Source of the DNA: Paulownia fortunei
Taxonomy: Eukaryota; Streptophyta; Magnoliopsida; Lamiales; Paulowniaceae
Assembly (NCBI GenBank): GCA_019321725.1
Contig: CM033123.1
Coordinates: 2,612,960-2,676,959 of the forward strand
Length of the DNA stretch: 64,000 bases
Reading direction: 5' to 3'
Made by a program: the position numbers and the translations under genes. The notes under the pieces were generated by a model, which did not search any database, had not been told where the DNA came from, and saw only the letters and a list, made by a program, of their open reading frames with translations. The first letter of the stretch is position 1. Each line of letters begins with the position of its first letter. Below are positions 40,314 to 53,439 of this stretch, one piece after another.

Positions 40314-43300
40314 CTATTGACGCTTAAAGTTAGAAGGACTTATGGTTTCTATGGATTGTTTTACTTTGAGCACAGGATTATGCTCAAAAAAATTGACAGG
40401 CCGGAGCTCAAACGATTCACTCAGCGTAGGCATGACAGGAAAATCTTCCTGGCTCGGTACATGGTGAAAGCCTAATGTGTACCATAACACAATGTCCTTG
40501 TTCTCAATATCTCTGTTCCTGCATTACAAAAAAAAAAAAAAAAATCAGCTATCCTGTTGCAAAACCTGTTCTTGGACACAATTTTACCAATTCCTAACGA
40601 AATGTCCATTGATTTTAGTTCAATTCCTAATGTAATATCCATGGATTTCAGTGTAGCAATACCTTTGGCTCCATGTAGCCAAACTGTCGTCTCCACGGCT
40701 TTGATCAGCATACAATCCTCCAGCCCATTTCTCATTCTTGTTATATGGTGTAACCCAAACATTGTACTTGGTAAATGCTCCACGGATTTGGGCATAATCA
40801 TCATCTGATAACAGGGCACCGGTCACTGATCCAGGGACCAACCGGTAGCCAACATAGTTTCCTACCTTAGTCTTCTTATTGGGGTTCACAACAGACAACT
40901 CAGTTGCTCTTGAACCAAGCTGAATTCTCGCATCAGACTCAGTTTTGGCTGCTTCACTGCTAACCCTCCAATAGCTTTTCCTTGGTGAGCTGTTTCCATT
41001 CACACGAGCCGTTTGCAGGTTAGTCTTGATGAAGGAATTGGCATCACCATCCACATCTAAATCCAGGTTGAAAATTAGGAAGTGATCATGGTGTGCTCCC
41101 ATCGTGTTTTCTGCTAATATTGTACCATAAACTTCCTCTTGTATTTGATCCTTGTGTGTGTATATGGATCCCCTTACTTCAAGCAGACCAGTCATCCCAA
41201 CCTGTCATAGTAAATGAAATTCAATTCAAAGGGAGGATTATTTTGTTGAGATAGTCTTTTGCTTCATGTATTGTAGATTTAGAAATGCACTGTAAAGGGG
41301 TCATATTAAGTTATCGTAGAAACTAGAAATATTAGACTAACAAGCTACTTGTGCAACATCAAGTGCATACTACTAAAATTATTGCTGAACAATCTATACC
41401 AATTAAGCTGGTGTATGAAAGTTGTATCTTTCTTCATTCTGATCACTTACAGTAACTTTAATGGCACCAGTTTGTTTGAATTCCCAATCCACAATGTAGT
41501 CATAATTCCCCACAGTGGATACCATTCTCACGACCAGGTTCACCTCCCGTCTGACCTCCCTTATCTACACAAAATCAAACTCAAATAAGCAATCCCAAGT
41601 CTAAAGATTTAGAAAAACTATTATTTCTACTTAGTAAGACTAACCATTTGCCCTGGGATTCCCCCTTCTGTGTGGCGCCACATGACGTTTCCTGCATATC
41701 TTTCAAATATGCAGAAGACATTCGGTATCCATCCAGGGGTTCCATCTTGTGAGGTGAAGTAGCCATCCATGAATACTGCATTTTCAGGGCAGTCCCTTAA
41801 TGGTTCAAGTGGCACTGCACAAAGTCCAAACCCATATTCACCTGCATCAAAGAAAGTCCTGTAGTACCACTCCTCAGTTAGGTCCATGTAAGGAACAAAG
41901 AGTTCAGACATAAATCCTCTGTACATCACTCTGCGGAATTCATTCTTCTCAGGATCATAGATTGAGGCCAGTGATATGATTAGACCTGCTCTCATGTCAA
42001 ATGATAGATGGAACACCCAATCTGCCCACCTGAAAGATTTATAGTAATAACAAGTGAAGGATGTTAGCCATCAAGAATTTCATAGCTTGAAGAATTATAT
42101 GTAGGTTGAAAAAAGGACAACAGCATGTCGAAGACTAATTGTTTCAGGGCTGGTGAGGACAGGATTGAATTATACTGTGTAATTTAGCCAATGTAGTAGT
42201 AGTTACCAGGAGATGGTATAACTTAGAGGGCATAGCAACTAAAAATGAAAGTTTTTTTTACCACATTTTCCATCATAAAGGGAGATGTTAGAGGAGTTGT
42301 TTTCTAGGTACTAAGAGTGGTTGGTTGAGTAGATGACAGAAAATATTCATTCTTAGGCCACAACAAAAAATATATATGATTGCAAGAAGACGTATAATGC
42401 TAAACCCAATCAAGTGCTGGCTATTATTATGGAGATGGATTTGCAAGAAAATAAGAAAGGACATACTAAGAATAAGCATTTTGGTAAGTTGGCTAAATAG
42501 GCATGCTAAAGTCATAAGTATTAGATGCACCTGCTAGATAAGGTGTTTGAAATGATACTAGCTAGTGGCAATCTAGAGATAGATGTTGGCCTAAAATGGC
42601 ATGAATCAGGCAATTAACCAGGATTGAAACTTTGTGATTAAACCATGTAGATGACCCTTAATAAGTGAGCTATTCCTTTCCTCTGTTTTGTTTTGTCTGT
42701 TCTATCTAGTTCAAGAGACCTTTAGGCCATCAGATGAAAGAATAGTAGGCAAACTAGAATCAATTCTTGACCCCGATAAATTTGTTCTTAACTTTTCCAT
42801 ATCTGATCACCGGGCCAATTCATTTTTTTCCCATTAAAACACACTTCTTACAGTACCTCAGTATATGTCCATCCAATGTAAAACTTGGTCCATCTGGTTG
42901 CAAAACTGCTGCACCCTCAACACTTGAGCTGGACGGCGCACTCTGCATTGATTCTCTGTAATCTGTTCCATCAGCTTTAGGCACTGGAACCATTATCCGG
43001 TCCCGATACCCTATGATTTTCATCTCATCAAGATCAACTGTCACTGTGATACCCTCTATAGGCCTCATGTACAAATTGACCGTGCCATCCAAGTAGTAGC
43101 ACATAACTCTAACCACTCTTCTAGACCTCTCCTCTCCATACCATCCAACAGTGAAACTCATGCACACCACTTCTTCTAACTTAAGCCCTCTTTTCTCAAT
43201 CGAAGCTATGAATGGAGCATATGACAGTGCTAGCTTGCTGGCAGCTATTTGCTCTCCAAAGCCCTGAAGGGGGTATCCACGTCCATCATATATTTTATCA

Positions 43301-43632
43301 GATACAATCAAGTTACTCGATAAGTCAACGATGATTTCATGGCTTTTTCGATCCACACGTGCTATAACAAACGCACGACGACATGGGGTATCAGCAAGTT
43401 GATCAGGATTGGATTGCCATGAAAGAATTATGGATTTGTCTGGCTCATCCAAGCCTACATAGTGGAAGCTCACATTATGGTATGAGTTGGAAAAATAGTT
43501 CTTGACAATAGTTTGCACTTGAATGAGTTCATATGGAGTAAGAGGGTCTAGTGGGTGGTAATCTTGGCTTGAAACAATGGGGAAAATGGGAAAAAGAAGG
43601 AAGAAGAGGAGATTTGTGAGAACTGAAAGCAT
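40314..43632 (-). CDS. Primary-amine oxidase (copper amine oxidase), copy 2
   Basis: Same enzyme family and orientation as copy 1, about 1 kb upstream of it. Five exons: 43632-42857, 42029-41645, 41564-41451, 41201-40663 and 40518-40314, total 2019 nt, 672 aa. Compared with copy 1, the long first exon is split by an extra intron after the N3 domain (LDGHILR|WADW); the pseudogene copy shares this intron. A signal peptide ([20 protein letters not shown]) precedes HPLDPLT. Catalytic Asp320 (RTFFDAGE), TPQ Tyr408 (TVGNYDY), His463 and His465 (HDHF) and the HH pair at 623-624 ([10 protein letters not shown]) are intact. No peroxisomal signal at the C-terminus; probably secreted to the cell wall, where the H2O2 formed can act in wall cross-linking or signalling. 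Intron 4 carries a 33-bp tandem duplication. Confidence 0.95.
40588..40653. repeat. 33-bp tandem duplication in an amine oxidase intron
   Basis: CAATTCCTAACGAAATGTCC at 40588 and CAATTCCTAATGTAATATCC at 40621 start two adjacent 33-bp copies with a few mismatches. They lie just inside the 5' end of intron 4 of amine oxidase copy 2 and do not touch the splice sites. Confidence 0.8.
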
Positions 43633-43639
43633 GGTTTTG

Positions 43640-46600
43640 CTCTACAGTGCAAGTTGTAGGACACTGAAATTCTTGGCATGTATTCATGTCTTATGAGTGA
43701 ACCATATATGTTGCAGGAAATAGGTTACTTTCAAGTCGATGTCAACAGCATTATTAGAAAGAAAATAAACTTAGATCCCAATAAACATGGCCTGCTACTA
43801 TATTTCCAAGAGTCGTTACCATAATTCCATATGAGAGCCATAAAATAAATATTAGAATATCAAAGGGCATTTCTTGGAAACAACGTGAGCGTTCTTGACC
43901 AGGATTAAAAAAATAAAATCATGAGCATCATTTTACTATTAAAAAAAACATATTTTCTGAATTAATTGGAAAAATAATTTTTTTTTATGTGTTAATTTTA
44001 TTGAATAATCATGCAGGTGCACTTGGCCCACAAACTGAGGATAAGTGATTGCATTTCAGACCTTTGTTTCCTGCCCTTGATTTGATTGGATTGATTATTA
44101 ATGCAGCCCAGTCCATACCAATCAAGTGTTTTGTTCATGTGAATCCTCCAGTGCAAAATCTAGGTAAAAAGTAGCTTTCATGATAATCTTAGTATAAAAT
44201 TGATTAACTTTCTCAAGCTAAGATTGAAATTTCTGATAACTCATAAAAGTTGATTTTGTATAGCATGTTTCTTTTTCATAAATTCTAGAAAGGTGATGCT
44301 ATCTTCAAATATATTTTGCTGTATAATTTTTCACGTCAAAGGCTCTGCATTCTGAATCAATTTTCTTCCAACTGCACAAAATTCTTGGCAAATGTTATTA
44401 TTATTATCTGTTTATCTATATCTAAATCTATCTCTATCTATTTTATTATTATTATCTGTTTTAAGAATATTCAAGTTTTTAAAATTTTTTAAGATACATG
44501 TTATAATCCTAATTATAAATATTAAATAGCTAAAATGGAGGGCATAATGAGGCTTTATTTATTTATAATAGTATATATATATTTTAATTTAACGGCACGT
44601 GTCCTTTATTTTTCAAATTCTTCTTCAAAAACTAATAATTTTTTTCTACCATAATTTTTGAATACTTTAGATTTTTAAATCAAATTAATTTTATATAAAA
44701 TTATACTTCGATAGTTGCCCAAAAGGACTTAAGTATCAACATTTAAAATTGACTATTTTGCATAATAGAGGATGGTCTCTAATTTTCTCACCAATTGTCC
44801 TATTTCAATTATAAATTTAGAAGGAAAAAAAATAATTTTACTACAAAAAAAAAGAAAGAAAAAAGTAAAAAGGTTAATAGGAGCTTTGATGCTAAATAAA
44901 AAGAAATTAATAATAAGATAAGTAAAATAATTAAAATACTATTAAAAGTTAGAGTAAAAATTATTTTAGTACCTGAATTTTTTTTTATTAATCTCCACCT
45001 GATACATGAATTTTTATAATACTCCAATTGATACAAATTATACATGAGTTTTTACAATATTCTAATTGATACATGTTATTACCATGAATGGTGAATTGGT
45101 ATATATGCACATGGAATCCATACAGTTGTTCATCTAATATTTTTTTTTATAATGATGGATGTACTCTTTTAAATTCTAATTTATTTTTAATTATCCATTA
45201 TATTTTCATAATAAATTCTATAATTATGATAATATAAAATTAAAATTAAAATTAAATTAACAATAGACAACCATAAAAAACGAATATAAATGTATGGTTA
45301 AATAAAAATAAAAAAATTAAAATAAAATTGGATGGGAGGGATAGTTTTAAAATTAATAAAATGAAAAATTAAATACTACGAGTTAAATAAAAATAAAGAG
45401 AATAAGTGAAATATTTTTATTTTATTTTTATTGTATTGCCTTCCATACTTTATTTCAATTAGCCCTAATCAATAAAATAAAAAGTTAAAAAACAAAGAAG
45501 AAAAAGAAACAACAAAAAAAGTTGTTGCGGCAAAACATTACATTTGCACTCTAAATAAGGAAATCAGAATCCAATATCTCTCTCAGTCATACTGACGAGA
45601 ATAGTTCAATTTAAACGTAATATAGTTAAATAATGTTTAAAGCGAATTGTAATATTTGCCTCTAATTAACATGTCATTTGCACAAAATTTTCAAAATAAG
45701 ATTTATCAAACAAGAACAAGAAATAAAAAGGCATGCTCTTAAATCAAGTTAAAACCAATGTATAAAAATAAATCACCATGGCATGTCACTATCTAATATG
45801 CTAAATTAAAAAAGTATAAATACAAGATAAAAATTACGTGATTTTGTCTAAAATGAAAAAAAATGAATTAATAATGATGTGCTTAAATGATAATGAAATC
45901 CAATTGAAGTCCTTAATAAGCTCTTCATTTTTTAATTTCATAATTAGAATTGTGTCATTTACTTTGCAGACATATGTCCTGCAATTAATTGAACACAAAA
46001 AATATTAATGTCGAACAAAATGTTCAAAAGAAAGAAAACAAAAATAACAATTGGTAACTTGTTTATATCCTACCTTATATTTATAGAACCACTAAATGGG
46101 AATCACACAATATTTTCAGGATTAATTCAAGAATATAAATAAGCCAACAAATATGAGATTTAAAAGAATATGATTAATCTTTACCTTTGATTAGAAGAAT
46201 AAATATTTTAATTCGATATTTCCATCATAATTGTGAATAAAATAATTGAAAGGCATTTGAGATAAAATCGAAAAATACATATACTTTCTCCTGAAAATTA
46301 CAATTTTATCCATTTGCTAAGGAAAAAAGTCCAAATGAACTGCAATTATCAACTCCCTAATTTAGTTGCTCCAAATTATATTTGCAGAAAGTTCCTTAAC
46401 TTGAAGCATAATCAATACTCAAATATCAATACTCAGAGTTTGGTAGAGAGTGGGATCCCATTGCATAATCCAATTAACAAGCAAAAGATCACAGATTCTG
46501 ACCCGAAACACCAAAATCACGTTGTACTCCATATATCTTTGGCTAATCTATTCTAACAAATGCACTTGAATTTGAATATAATATGCTGAACCAGATATAC

Positions 46601-47060
46601 TATGGATGATGGATGTAATAAGCATCAACTTCACCAGTATCATTATTTAGAAAAAAAGAAAAAAGGAAAAAAAGAAAAAGGAGAGAAAAGAATCGTCACA
46701 TGTAAGACACAGCAGATTAGATCGAACGAGCAAGCACCTCCAAGCAGGGCAACTTTAAAGACATTTACAGAAGAAATCAATGTAGTGTTGAGGTATCAAA
46801 AGAATGATCTTATTTTATAAGAAATAAAGAGTCGTGAAATCCTCAGTTCCACTTGGTTCAAAGGGTTGAATCATGAACAACCCTGGAAGCACCTAGAACA
46901 AATTAAATAGCTCAGACAGTGTACATTTTACATCCCTCAATCAAGGTTGACAAAATTGTTCAATATGTTATAGTTGAACAATAAAAATATTGGAGTAAAA
47001 ATGTGTGGTTGTACTGCTATTCCCCATCGTATGCTGATAAAATTAATTGGGCACTTGGTT
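43640..47060. other. Intergenic region between amine oxidase copy 2 and TIM22
   Basis: AT-rich with no recognisable gene. Contains a TATC/TATCTA-rich simple stretch (about 44415-44445), long A/T runs (44450-45500), and an unremarkable stretch up to the TIM22 stop codon. Open frames at 44809-45045 and 46314-46556 are compositional and not recognised. Confidence 0.6.
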
Positions 47061-47062
47061 TT

Positions 47063-49143
47063 TCAACTATGTCTTTCTAAGAATTTCTCTATCACAACCG
47101 AAAATGCGGCAAAACCAGCACACCCAGCACATGCTGCTTTTGGCCCCCCTGAAGAACCACAAGATGGACATAATTAGCAAGATTTAGCACAGATTATCCA
47201 TGATCAGTACAAGGAAAAATCTGATATAGCAGCAATTCAGGATTTCCTGCTTCCAGGTACAACCAAAATCAATATTGGATAAAAATGACAAATATGTTGC
47301 CAAAATAGTACTCTACCAAAAAACAATTCCCAATCAGCTTCTAACACAAATTCTTAATCTAAGACCATCAATGTTAGAAAAATGCTTATGTGGTTTAAAA
47401 ATCAAATACTCCTGTTAACTGAAATCTGGTCCACATCTCCAGAACCTGGAAAGTCCCCACTTTTATCCTTAAGTTAGAAGATATTCCTCCGTGCATGAGG
47501 CTTAGGAGCACTTCCTCCATCAGTTTGTTCCTTCAGAGCATTCCCTCTCCATTCTCATCACAGGTTATGAGATAAAATATTTTAAATCCATTAAGTTGTG
47601 GGTTCTTCACTTTGCAACCTCATAAACAAAAATATAATAAAAATTCTAAAGAAAACTCAGACCACAAAAACCATCAATTCTGCATTTCATCCCAATTTCA
47701 GAAATTTGCATAGCCAAATTCAACTTCTTGTTATTTTAATACGCTCTATTGCACCAAGTGCGTCTCGAAAAAATGAAGAGAAAGAATGAGACAGAATTGG
47801 AATTTTATACAGTTGCCAAGTAGCCCCATTTTACAATTATCTAATGCTAATAGTATATAAGTATCACATAATTCTCTAAAATGTACAATGCCAAACAAAT
47901 CATAATGATCTACATCCATAAGAATAGCAAGTTTAGGAATAGCATGCCATTCCAACTTATGAATATCTGATTCCAGGCCTAGCTAGAGAGACAAAACCTG
48001 TATAAGGAACTATCTTTGCATTCTAAAGCACAATTATCAACTAAAGCTCAAATAAAATAAGCTTTTTTTAATGTAATAGTAACATTGTGAATTCTTTTAT
48101 AATTGTTAAATGTGAGAATAAGGGATTAAGAGTATGTCCCCTCATTCAGAACTTGGATATCATAAGGAAAGTTGAGGAAATATGGATAAAATTTAGGTCG
48201 CAAGGAATGTCAAGAGGATATGGAAGTTAAGTCTTTTTTCTGCTCATTTAGAAACTATATCTCACTAAATTTAAATTTGGTTCGAGGGAAAATATGAAGT
48301 TAATTCTATTCCTTACCCCTTTTTTCTTCTCAGTTATCTAAATCTAGAAAGCAAATTGGAACCATAGATTTAGTTTTCAGAACTTGTATAGTGATCCTCA
48401 TCATTGCAGCCATGTAGCAGGCAGGTAATTAAGAACTTAAACGCAAGACTGTCAATAGAACTTAGTCTACATATTACAGCACAGTGAACCCTGAAATGTT
48501 AAAAAGTTACCTCTAGCTGATATTGCGCCTCCAGTTACACATCCAGCAACAACTGTATTTGTAATATCGTGCTTGGCCCGGGCCTTCAATAAATTACCAA
48601 CAGTTAAACTTATATTTCTACTAGTTTTTTCTACAATGGTCAAAATATCATTCTGTTTCAAGGTGCAGAAATACTGAAACCTTCTCAACGACGCATTCAG
48701 AAGCAGAGAAGATAAATCCCATAATGGCAAAGGCCTTGCAGGAACTCCAGCTCCTCCGACCCATCTGCTTTGCTTGGTAAACTAGTTGTTGTTTTCCAGT
48801 CATTTCATCTTGCATTATTGGATTATCCAGTGCCCCAAGAAACAATCCCATGAACAACCCCAACCCACCTCCTGCAGATTAGTAAAATTAAATTTACAGG
48901 TCCAACCAATGAAAAAATCAAGTTCCTTCAAAAAAACGTAAATGAAAAAAAAACAAAGGAAATGGGATTTTGGAAAATACCCATGACTCCACTGACAACA
49001 CTGCGAACAGCACAATTGTTCCAAATGTCCTGGCCTCGAATTTCCTCTATCGTAGGCAAGTGGATAGGCTCAATTGGGGGCTTTGGTGCATCTTGTGTGC
49101 TTGAAGAAGTATTCTGCAATTCACTATCTGGATTCGAACTCAT
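47063..49143 (-). CDS. TIM22: Mitochondrial import inner membrane translocase subunit TIM22
   Basis: TIM22 is the channel-forming subunit of the complex that inserts carrier proteins into the mitochondrial inner membrane. Four coding exons: 49143-48981, 48871-48681, 48583-48511 and 47148-47063. They sum to 513 nt, or 170 aa, the normal length. After a polar N-terminus come the conserved PTIEEIRGQDIWNNCAVRS, a glycine-rich first membrane helix (GGGLGLFMGLFLGALDNP), QMGRRSWSSCKAFAIMGF (second helix), ECVVEKARAKHDITNT, GCVTGGAISARGGPKAAC and AGFAAFSVVIEKFLERH (Tim17/22/23 fold). The last exon lies beyond a 1.36-kb intron and is easily missed. The transcript probably begins upstream of a 5' UTR intron (50044-49153). 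The frame is intact. Confidence 0.95.
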
Positions 49144-49152
49144 GAGGGGCGT

Positions 49153-50044
49153 CTATGCAATAGTAGTAGGTTAGTATACCATATCAAATTAGAAAAGAAG
49201 CAATTGTATGGCATCAGCACTCGGAAGATGGGTGCGGTGAAAATTATTTGTTCTTGAATAGATGGACGAAAACATGATTTAGTAATCAATGTTTCCGTAG
49301 TAGCATTGAATGCAACATGTTCCTTGCACGTTTAAAATTGGATATCAGCTGTGCAGAAAGTTCAAAAAGATCCTATTCATCCTAACAGAAGTGAAAAATG
49401 CAACTTTCACATTCTAAAATTCCATGATAAATGATGCTCTAGTACTCAGACAGAAGCATGCATTTCGCCAGGCAGGACAATATGCAATTATCTGCGTCAA
49501 ACTTCTAATCTCGTCAGCATTGTGGCACTAGCCCAAATGGCCGTTTAACCAGTAACAATGAAAAGTAAGAGTCTAGGAGATCACAAAAGCCGTATTAACC
49601 AATGACACAGTCCTCCCACTACTGATGTATGAGTGGGTGTTACACACGAATTTCTACGTTAAAGTGTTTCCTTCCCGAGTTTAGAAATATAGCAAGACAA
49701 AAAATCGAACACCTTCAGTGCACGAAACTAATCCCATTTTCACTTAATTCTATAAATCACAAACTTTGCAAATCCCTTATTCCATATACCATGTGAGGGA
49801 AAACGCAATTCCACCAAGAAAGCAAGACTACACTCATCAAATAAAATGATTTCAAATACTAATATCATAACTGAAAACTACTCACTTTTGGGAGGCAGGA
49901 ATTTAAGCTAAAATCTCTATACGATGAACTAAGATGTATCTAGCTTGTATTATAATCACCAAATTAAAAAATTACCTAAATCATACATGAGAATGAAAAA
50001 AAGATTGAAATTGAAAATTATATATAATTGATGAAAAAGTGTAC
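49153..50044 (-). other. Probable 5' UTR intron of TIM22
   Basis: A good donor (CCAAG|GTAC at 50045/50044) and acceptor (GCATAG at 49153, 10 bp before the ATG) enclose about 0.9 kb without coding potential. Leader introns are common in plant housekeeping genes. RNA evidence is needed to confirm it. Confidence 0.55.
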
Positions 50045-50077
50045 CTTGGAAAGGATAAAGACCTTTAAACCACGACG

Positions 50078-50087
50078 CTAGGGTTTT
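50078..50087 (-). promoter_or_regulatory. Telo-box-like motif in the TIM22 leader
   Basis: AAAACCCTAG on the minus strand lies in the proposed first noncoding exon. Telo-boxes (AAACCCTAA and variants) are common near transcription starts of plant translation and mitochondrial genes. A single copy; function is inferred. Confidence 0.4.
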
Positions 50088-50089
50088 AG

Positions 50090-51000
50090 AATGTGTGATT
50101 GCTGAAACCAAAAAGGAAACGAAAGACTCGGGGTTTTCTTAATAGAAAAAAGAAAAAAGAAAAAAGAAAAAGAAGCGAGCACTAGCCAGGGTTTTAGATG
50201 TGTCCTGTGTGCGACGAAAAAAAAAATAACAAAAAAGAAGCGGGTTATTCGAATAAATAAAAAAGAAAAAAGAAAAAGAAACGCAACGGTGGAAGCGAAC
50301 CCGCTTTTGTGCCATTGGAAAAAACCAATTTTACCCCTACCCCAAAAAATTATTTTCATCATTTCAAAGTAGAAAAATAATAATATCATATAAAGAGTAT
50401 ATCAATCCAACCTAATTATTTCTGTCATATGGCATTTGATATCAGGAATTGAAGCTCTAAAACTAAAATTAGAAAAATTTTATTTAAACTGCTAGATTTT
50501 TATCAATTCCATTAGAAATTTTGTGATCCAAACAAATTTTGGCTAAAAAAAACGTTAAATTATGGATGGTGTGTCTCTGGATTCTCCTCCAATTGAAACC
50601 AATAAGAAAGATATGAATTAGATCAAATATCATTAGATCATTTTCATTTTTTTCTTATATATTACAAGAAATATATGTTGATGGCGTATTACACCCCACT
50701 TACATATATGTATCATCATTCATCATACAACAACTACGTCAATCATTAATTTTCTCCAAATCTCAACAACACAAGAAATAGTTGCTATATTTCTTACAGC
50801 TTCATTAAGTTTTATGTCCAAAATAAAATCGAAAAGAATATTGGAGAATGCATTTACGAGGATATGAAAACTTTGGCTCTAGTCTTTGGTGGTGAAGAAG
50901 ATGACAATCTTAGTATCTGAAGCCAATACTGCAATCCTTTTATCCAAGATGATTATTAAAGTAGACAACTTATTTCAGTGAATTTCACTGCTGGATAATT
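50090..51000. other. Intergenic region between TIM22 and the amine oxidase pseudogene
   Basis: Holds the probable TIM22 promoter and purine-rich runs (50145-50285) but no recognised gene. Another AAAACCCTGGCTAG-type motif occurs on the minus strand at about 50187, near the first. Confidence 0.5.
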
Positions 51001-51007
51001 AAGGTAG

Positions 51008-53433
51008 TTATGCTGAACAATTAAACCAATTCACTGGTTTGGGTGATTTCACTTTGAGCACTGGATTGTGCTCAAAGAAATTGGCTGGCCTCAGCTCAAA
51101 AGCACCACTCAGTGTTGGCATGATTGGAAAATCTTCTTGCAGGGGTACATGATGGAAACCTAATGTGTACCATACCACAATATCCTTGTTCTCAATTTCC
51201 CTATTCCTGCATCAAAAATCAAGAATTCAGTTACTTGTCTTATCAGGCTACAAAAATAATTCATGCGCAAATTTTATTACCATATATTGTGGTGCTATTA
51301 CCTGAGGGTCCATTTAGCTAAATTATCATCTCCATGAGCCTGATCAACATACAGCCCTCCTGCCCATTTCTCAGACTTGTTATATGGTGTAACCCGCACA
51401 TTATAGTTACTAAATGCCCCACGAATTTGCTCATAATCATCTTTCAATAGCAGGGGGCCTACCGCGGATCCCGGGATCAAACGGTAGCCAATGTCGTTCC
51501 CCACCTTGGTCTTCTTGTTAGGGTTGACAACTATGATCTCAGTCGCCTCTGAGCCAAGTCGAATCTTGGCATCCGACTCCGTCTTAGCCATTTCATTAAC
51601 AACTCTCCAGTAGCTCTTCTTAGGTGAACTTTCATCAGTCACACGAACTGTTTGCAAGTGAGTTTTCATCAAGGAATTAGCAATACCATCTATGTCTAGG
51701 TCAAGATAGAAACTAAGAAAGTGATCATGTCGGGTCCCGATTACATTCTCCGCCATCAATGTACCATATACTTCCTCTTTTATTTGGTCCTTGTGAGTGT
51801 ATATTGACCCCTTAACTGCAAGAATTCCTGATAAACTATCATATTTAAGAAATTGAAAATATTTACTTTGGATAGACTATATATACATTTGACTTACTGT
51901 GACTTTGATGTTGAATTCCCAATCAATTATGTAATCATAGTTGGCCACAGTGGATACCATCCTCACAACAAGTGTCACGTCTGATCTGACCTCCTGCAAC
52001 ATACTCCATAAATACTGCATTTTTCACTCCATAAGTAAGTAATAAATAAAACGAAGCAATTCGGAAACTCAACTCACCACGGTGTCACCTGGAAGAATCG
52101 CCTCACTATGGCGCCACATTATATCTCTGGCGTAGCGTTCAAATATGCAAAAAACATTGGATATTTTTGCAGGAGTTCCATCTTGTGTAGTGTAATAAGA
52201 ATCCAAAAACACTGCATTTTTTGGACAATCTTTCTATGGTTGGAGTGGCATTGCACAAATGCCAAACCCAAACTCACCGGCATCAAGGAAAGTTCTGAAG
52301 TACCACTCCTCACTTAGGTCTTGGTATAGGGTTTAGGGTTTAGGGTTTAGGGTTTAGGGTTTAGGGTTTAACAGTTCTGATATGTAGCCTCTGTACATTA
52401 CACGTCGGTATTTATCCTTGTCGTGATCATAGATTGATGCTAATGAGATTACGGGGCCAACTCTCATGTCGAAAGCTAGATGGAACTCCCAATTAGCCCA
52501 CCTAATCAAATTAATGTACGAGAAATTAAGTTTAAAAAGTTGCATTTGTGTATCTATCTTTATTGTCTAAAATCAAAGAATCTTTCATTTGATTGCTTAA
52601 ACTCTAAAGATTCACTTTACTATTTTTTTATAATTCAAGAAATTTAATTTTACCTCACATGATTACCATCAAGGGTGAAACTTGGTCCATCTGGTTGCAA
52701 TATTGCCATACCCTTAATACGAGTGTCGAAAGGTGGGTTTTGTGTAGACTCTATAATCTGTGCCATTGGCTTTCGGCATTGGAACCACCATATGATCACG
52801 ATGATCCACGATCTTCATCTCATCAAGATCAGCGGTGGCCATGATACCCTGAATAGGCCTCATGTAAAAGTTGACTGTGCCATCAATATAATAGCACATC
52901 ACTTTGACTACCCTTTTGGTGTTTTTCTTCCCATACCATCCAATGGTAAAGGCTTCACACAACACTTCACTTAGATTAAGCCCTCTTTTCGCAATTGAGG
53001 CCATGAATGGTGCATATTTAAGTGGCAACTCGCTAGCGGCTGTTTGCTTCTCGTTGTTGAGCATTGGATAGCCATTTCATGGTAGACTTTGTCTGATAAA
53101 ATTAAATTTTTTGACAAATCAATCATAATTTCATGATTTTTGGAATCAACACGTGCCATAACAAATGCTCTACGAGGGCTTAGGACACCGTTAGGTCGAT
53201 TTTGTGACAACCATGAGAGAGACCTTGAGTTTGTGTGGTTCATCCAAGCACACATAGTGAAAGGTCACATTTTGGTGTGATTTTTTGACTAGGGTTTGGA
53301 CTTGATTGAGCTCAAATGGAGTAAGAGGGTCTAGTGGGTGGATTCCATGACTATGAGTTGCAACAAGAATGAAAATGTGGAAAGTGAGAAAGAGAAGGAA
53401 AATACTAAAGCTTGGTCCTATCATTGGATACAT
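51008..53433 (-). pseudogene. Copper amine oxidase copy 3, disrupted by several lesions
   Basis: Exon plan as in copy 2: 53433-52654, 52501-52078, 51994-51898, about 51832-51302 and 51206-51008. Signal peptide, HPLDPLT, catalytic Asp (RTFLDAGE), TPQ motif TVANYDY, copper HDHF and GFHHVP are all still readable. Lesions: a frameshift near 53218-53235 (after DEPHK), a second near 53068-53082 (after SDKVY), a third near 52742-52756 (after GTDYR), a TAG stop at 52236-52234, and a telomeric-repeat tract (52327-52370) bringing stops into exon 2. Exon 3 starts two codons later than in copy 2, and exon 4 lacks a convincing acceptor in the right phase. Unlike the intact copies it cannot encode a full-length enzyme. 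Long surviving frames (for example 51298-51759) show that inactivation is fairly recent. Closest to copy 2, from which it probably arose by tandem duplication. Confidence 0.93.
52327..52370 (+). repeat. Interstitial telomeric repeat tract (TTTAGGG)n
   Basis: Five perfect TTTAGGG units (52332-52366) are flanked by partial units (TAGGG and TTTA), 44 bp in all, with the G-rich strand on plus. TTTAGGG is the canonical plant telomere repeat. The tract replaces or splits the codons between the YMDL and SELF blocks of the amine oxidase pseudogene, where copy 2 has about 17 bp. The 53-bp segment in the same place is 36 bp longer, a multiple of three, but the 7-bp periodicity cycles through all frames and gives in-frame TAA codons on the gene strand. 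Confidence 0.95.
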
Positions 53434-53439
53434 TGTCTC

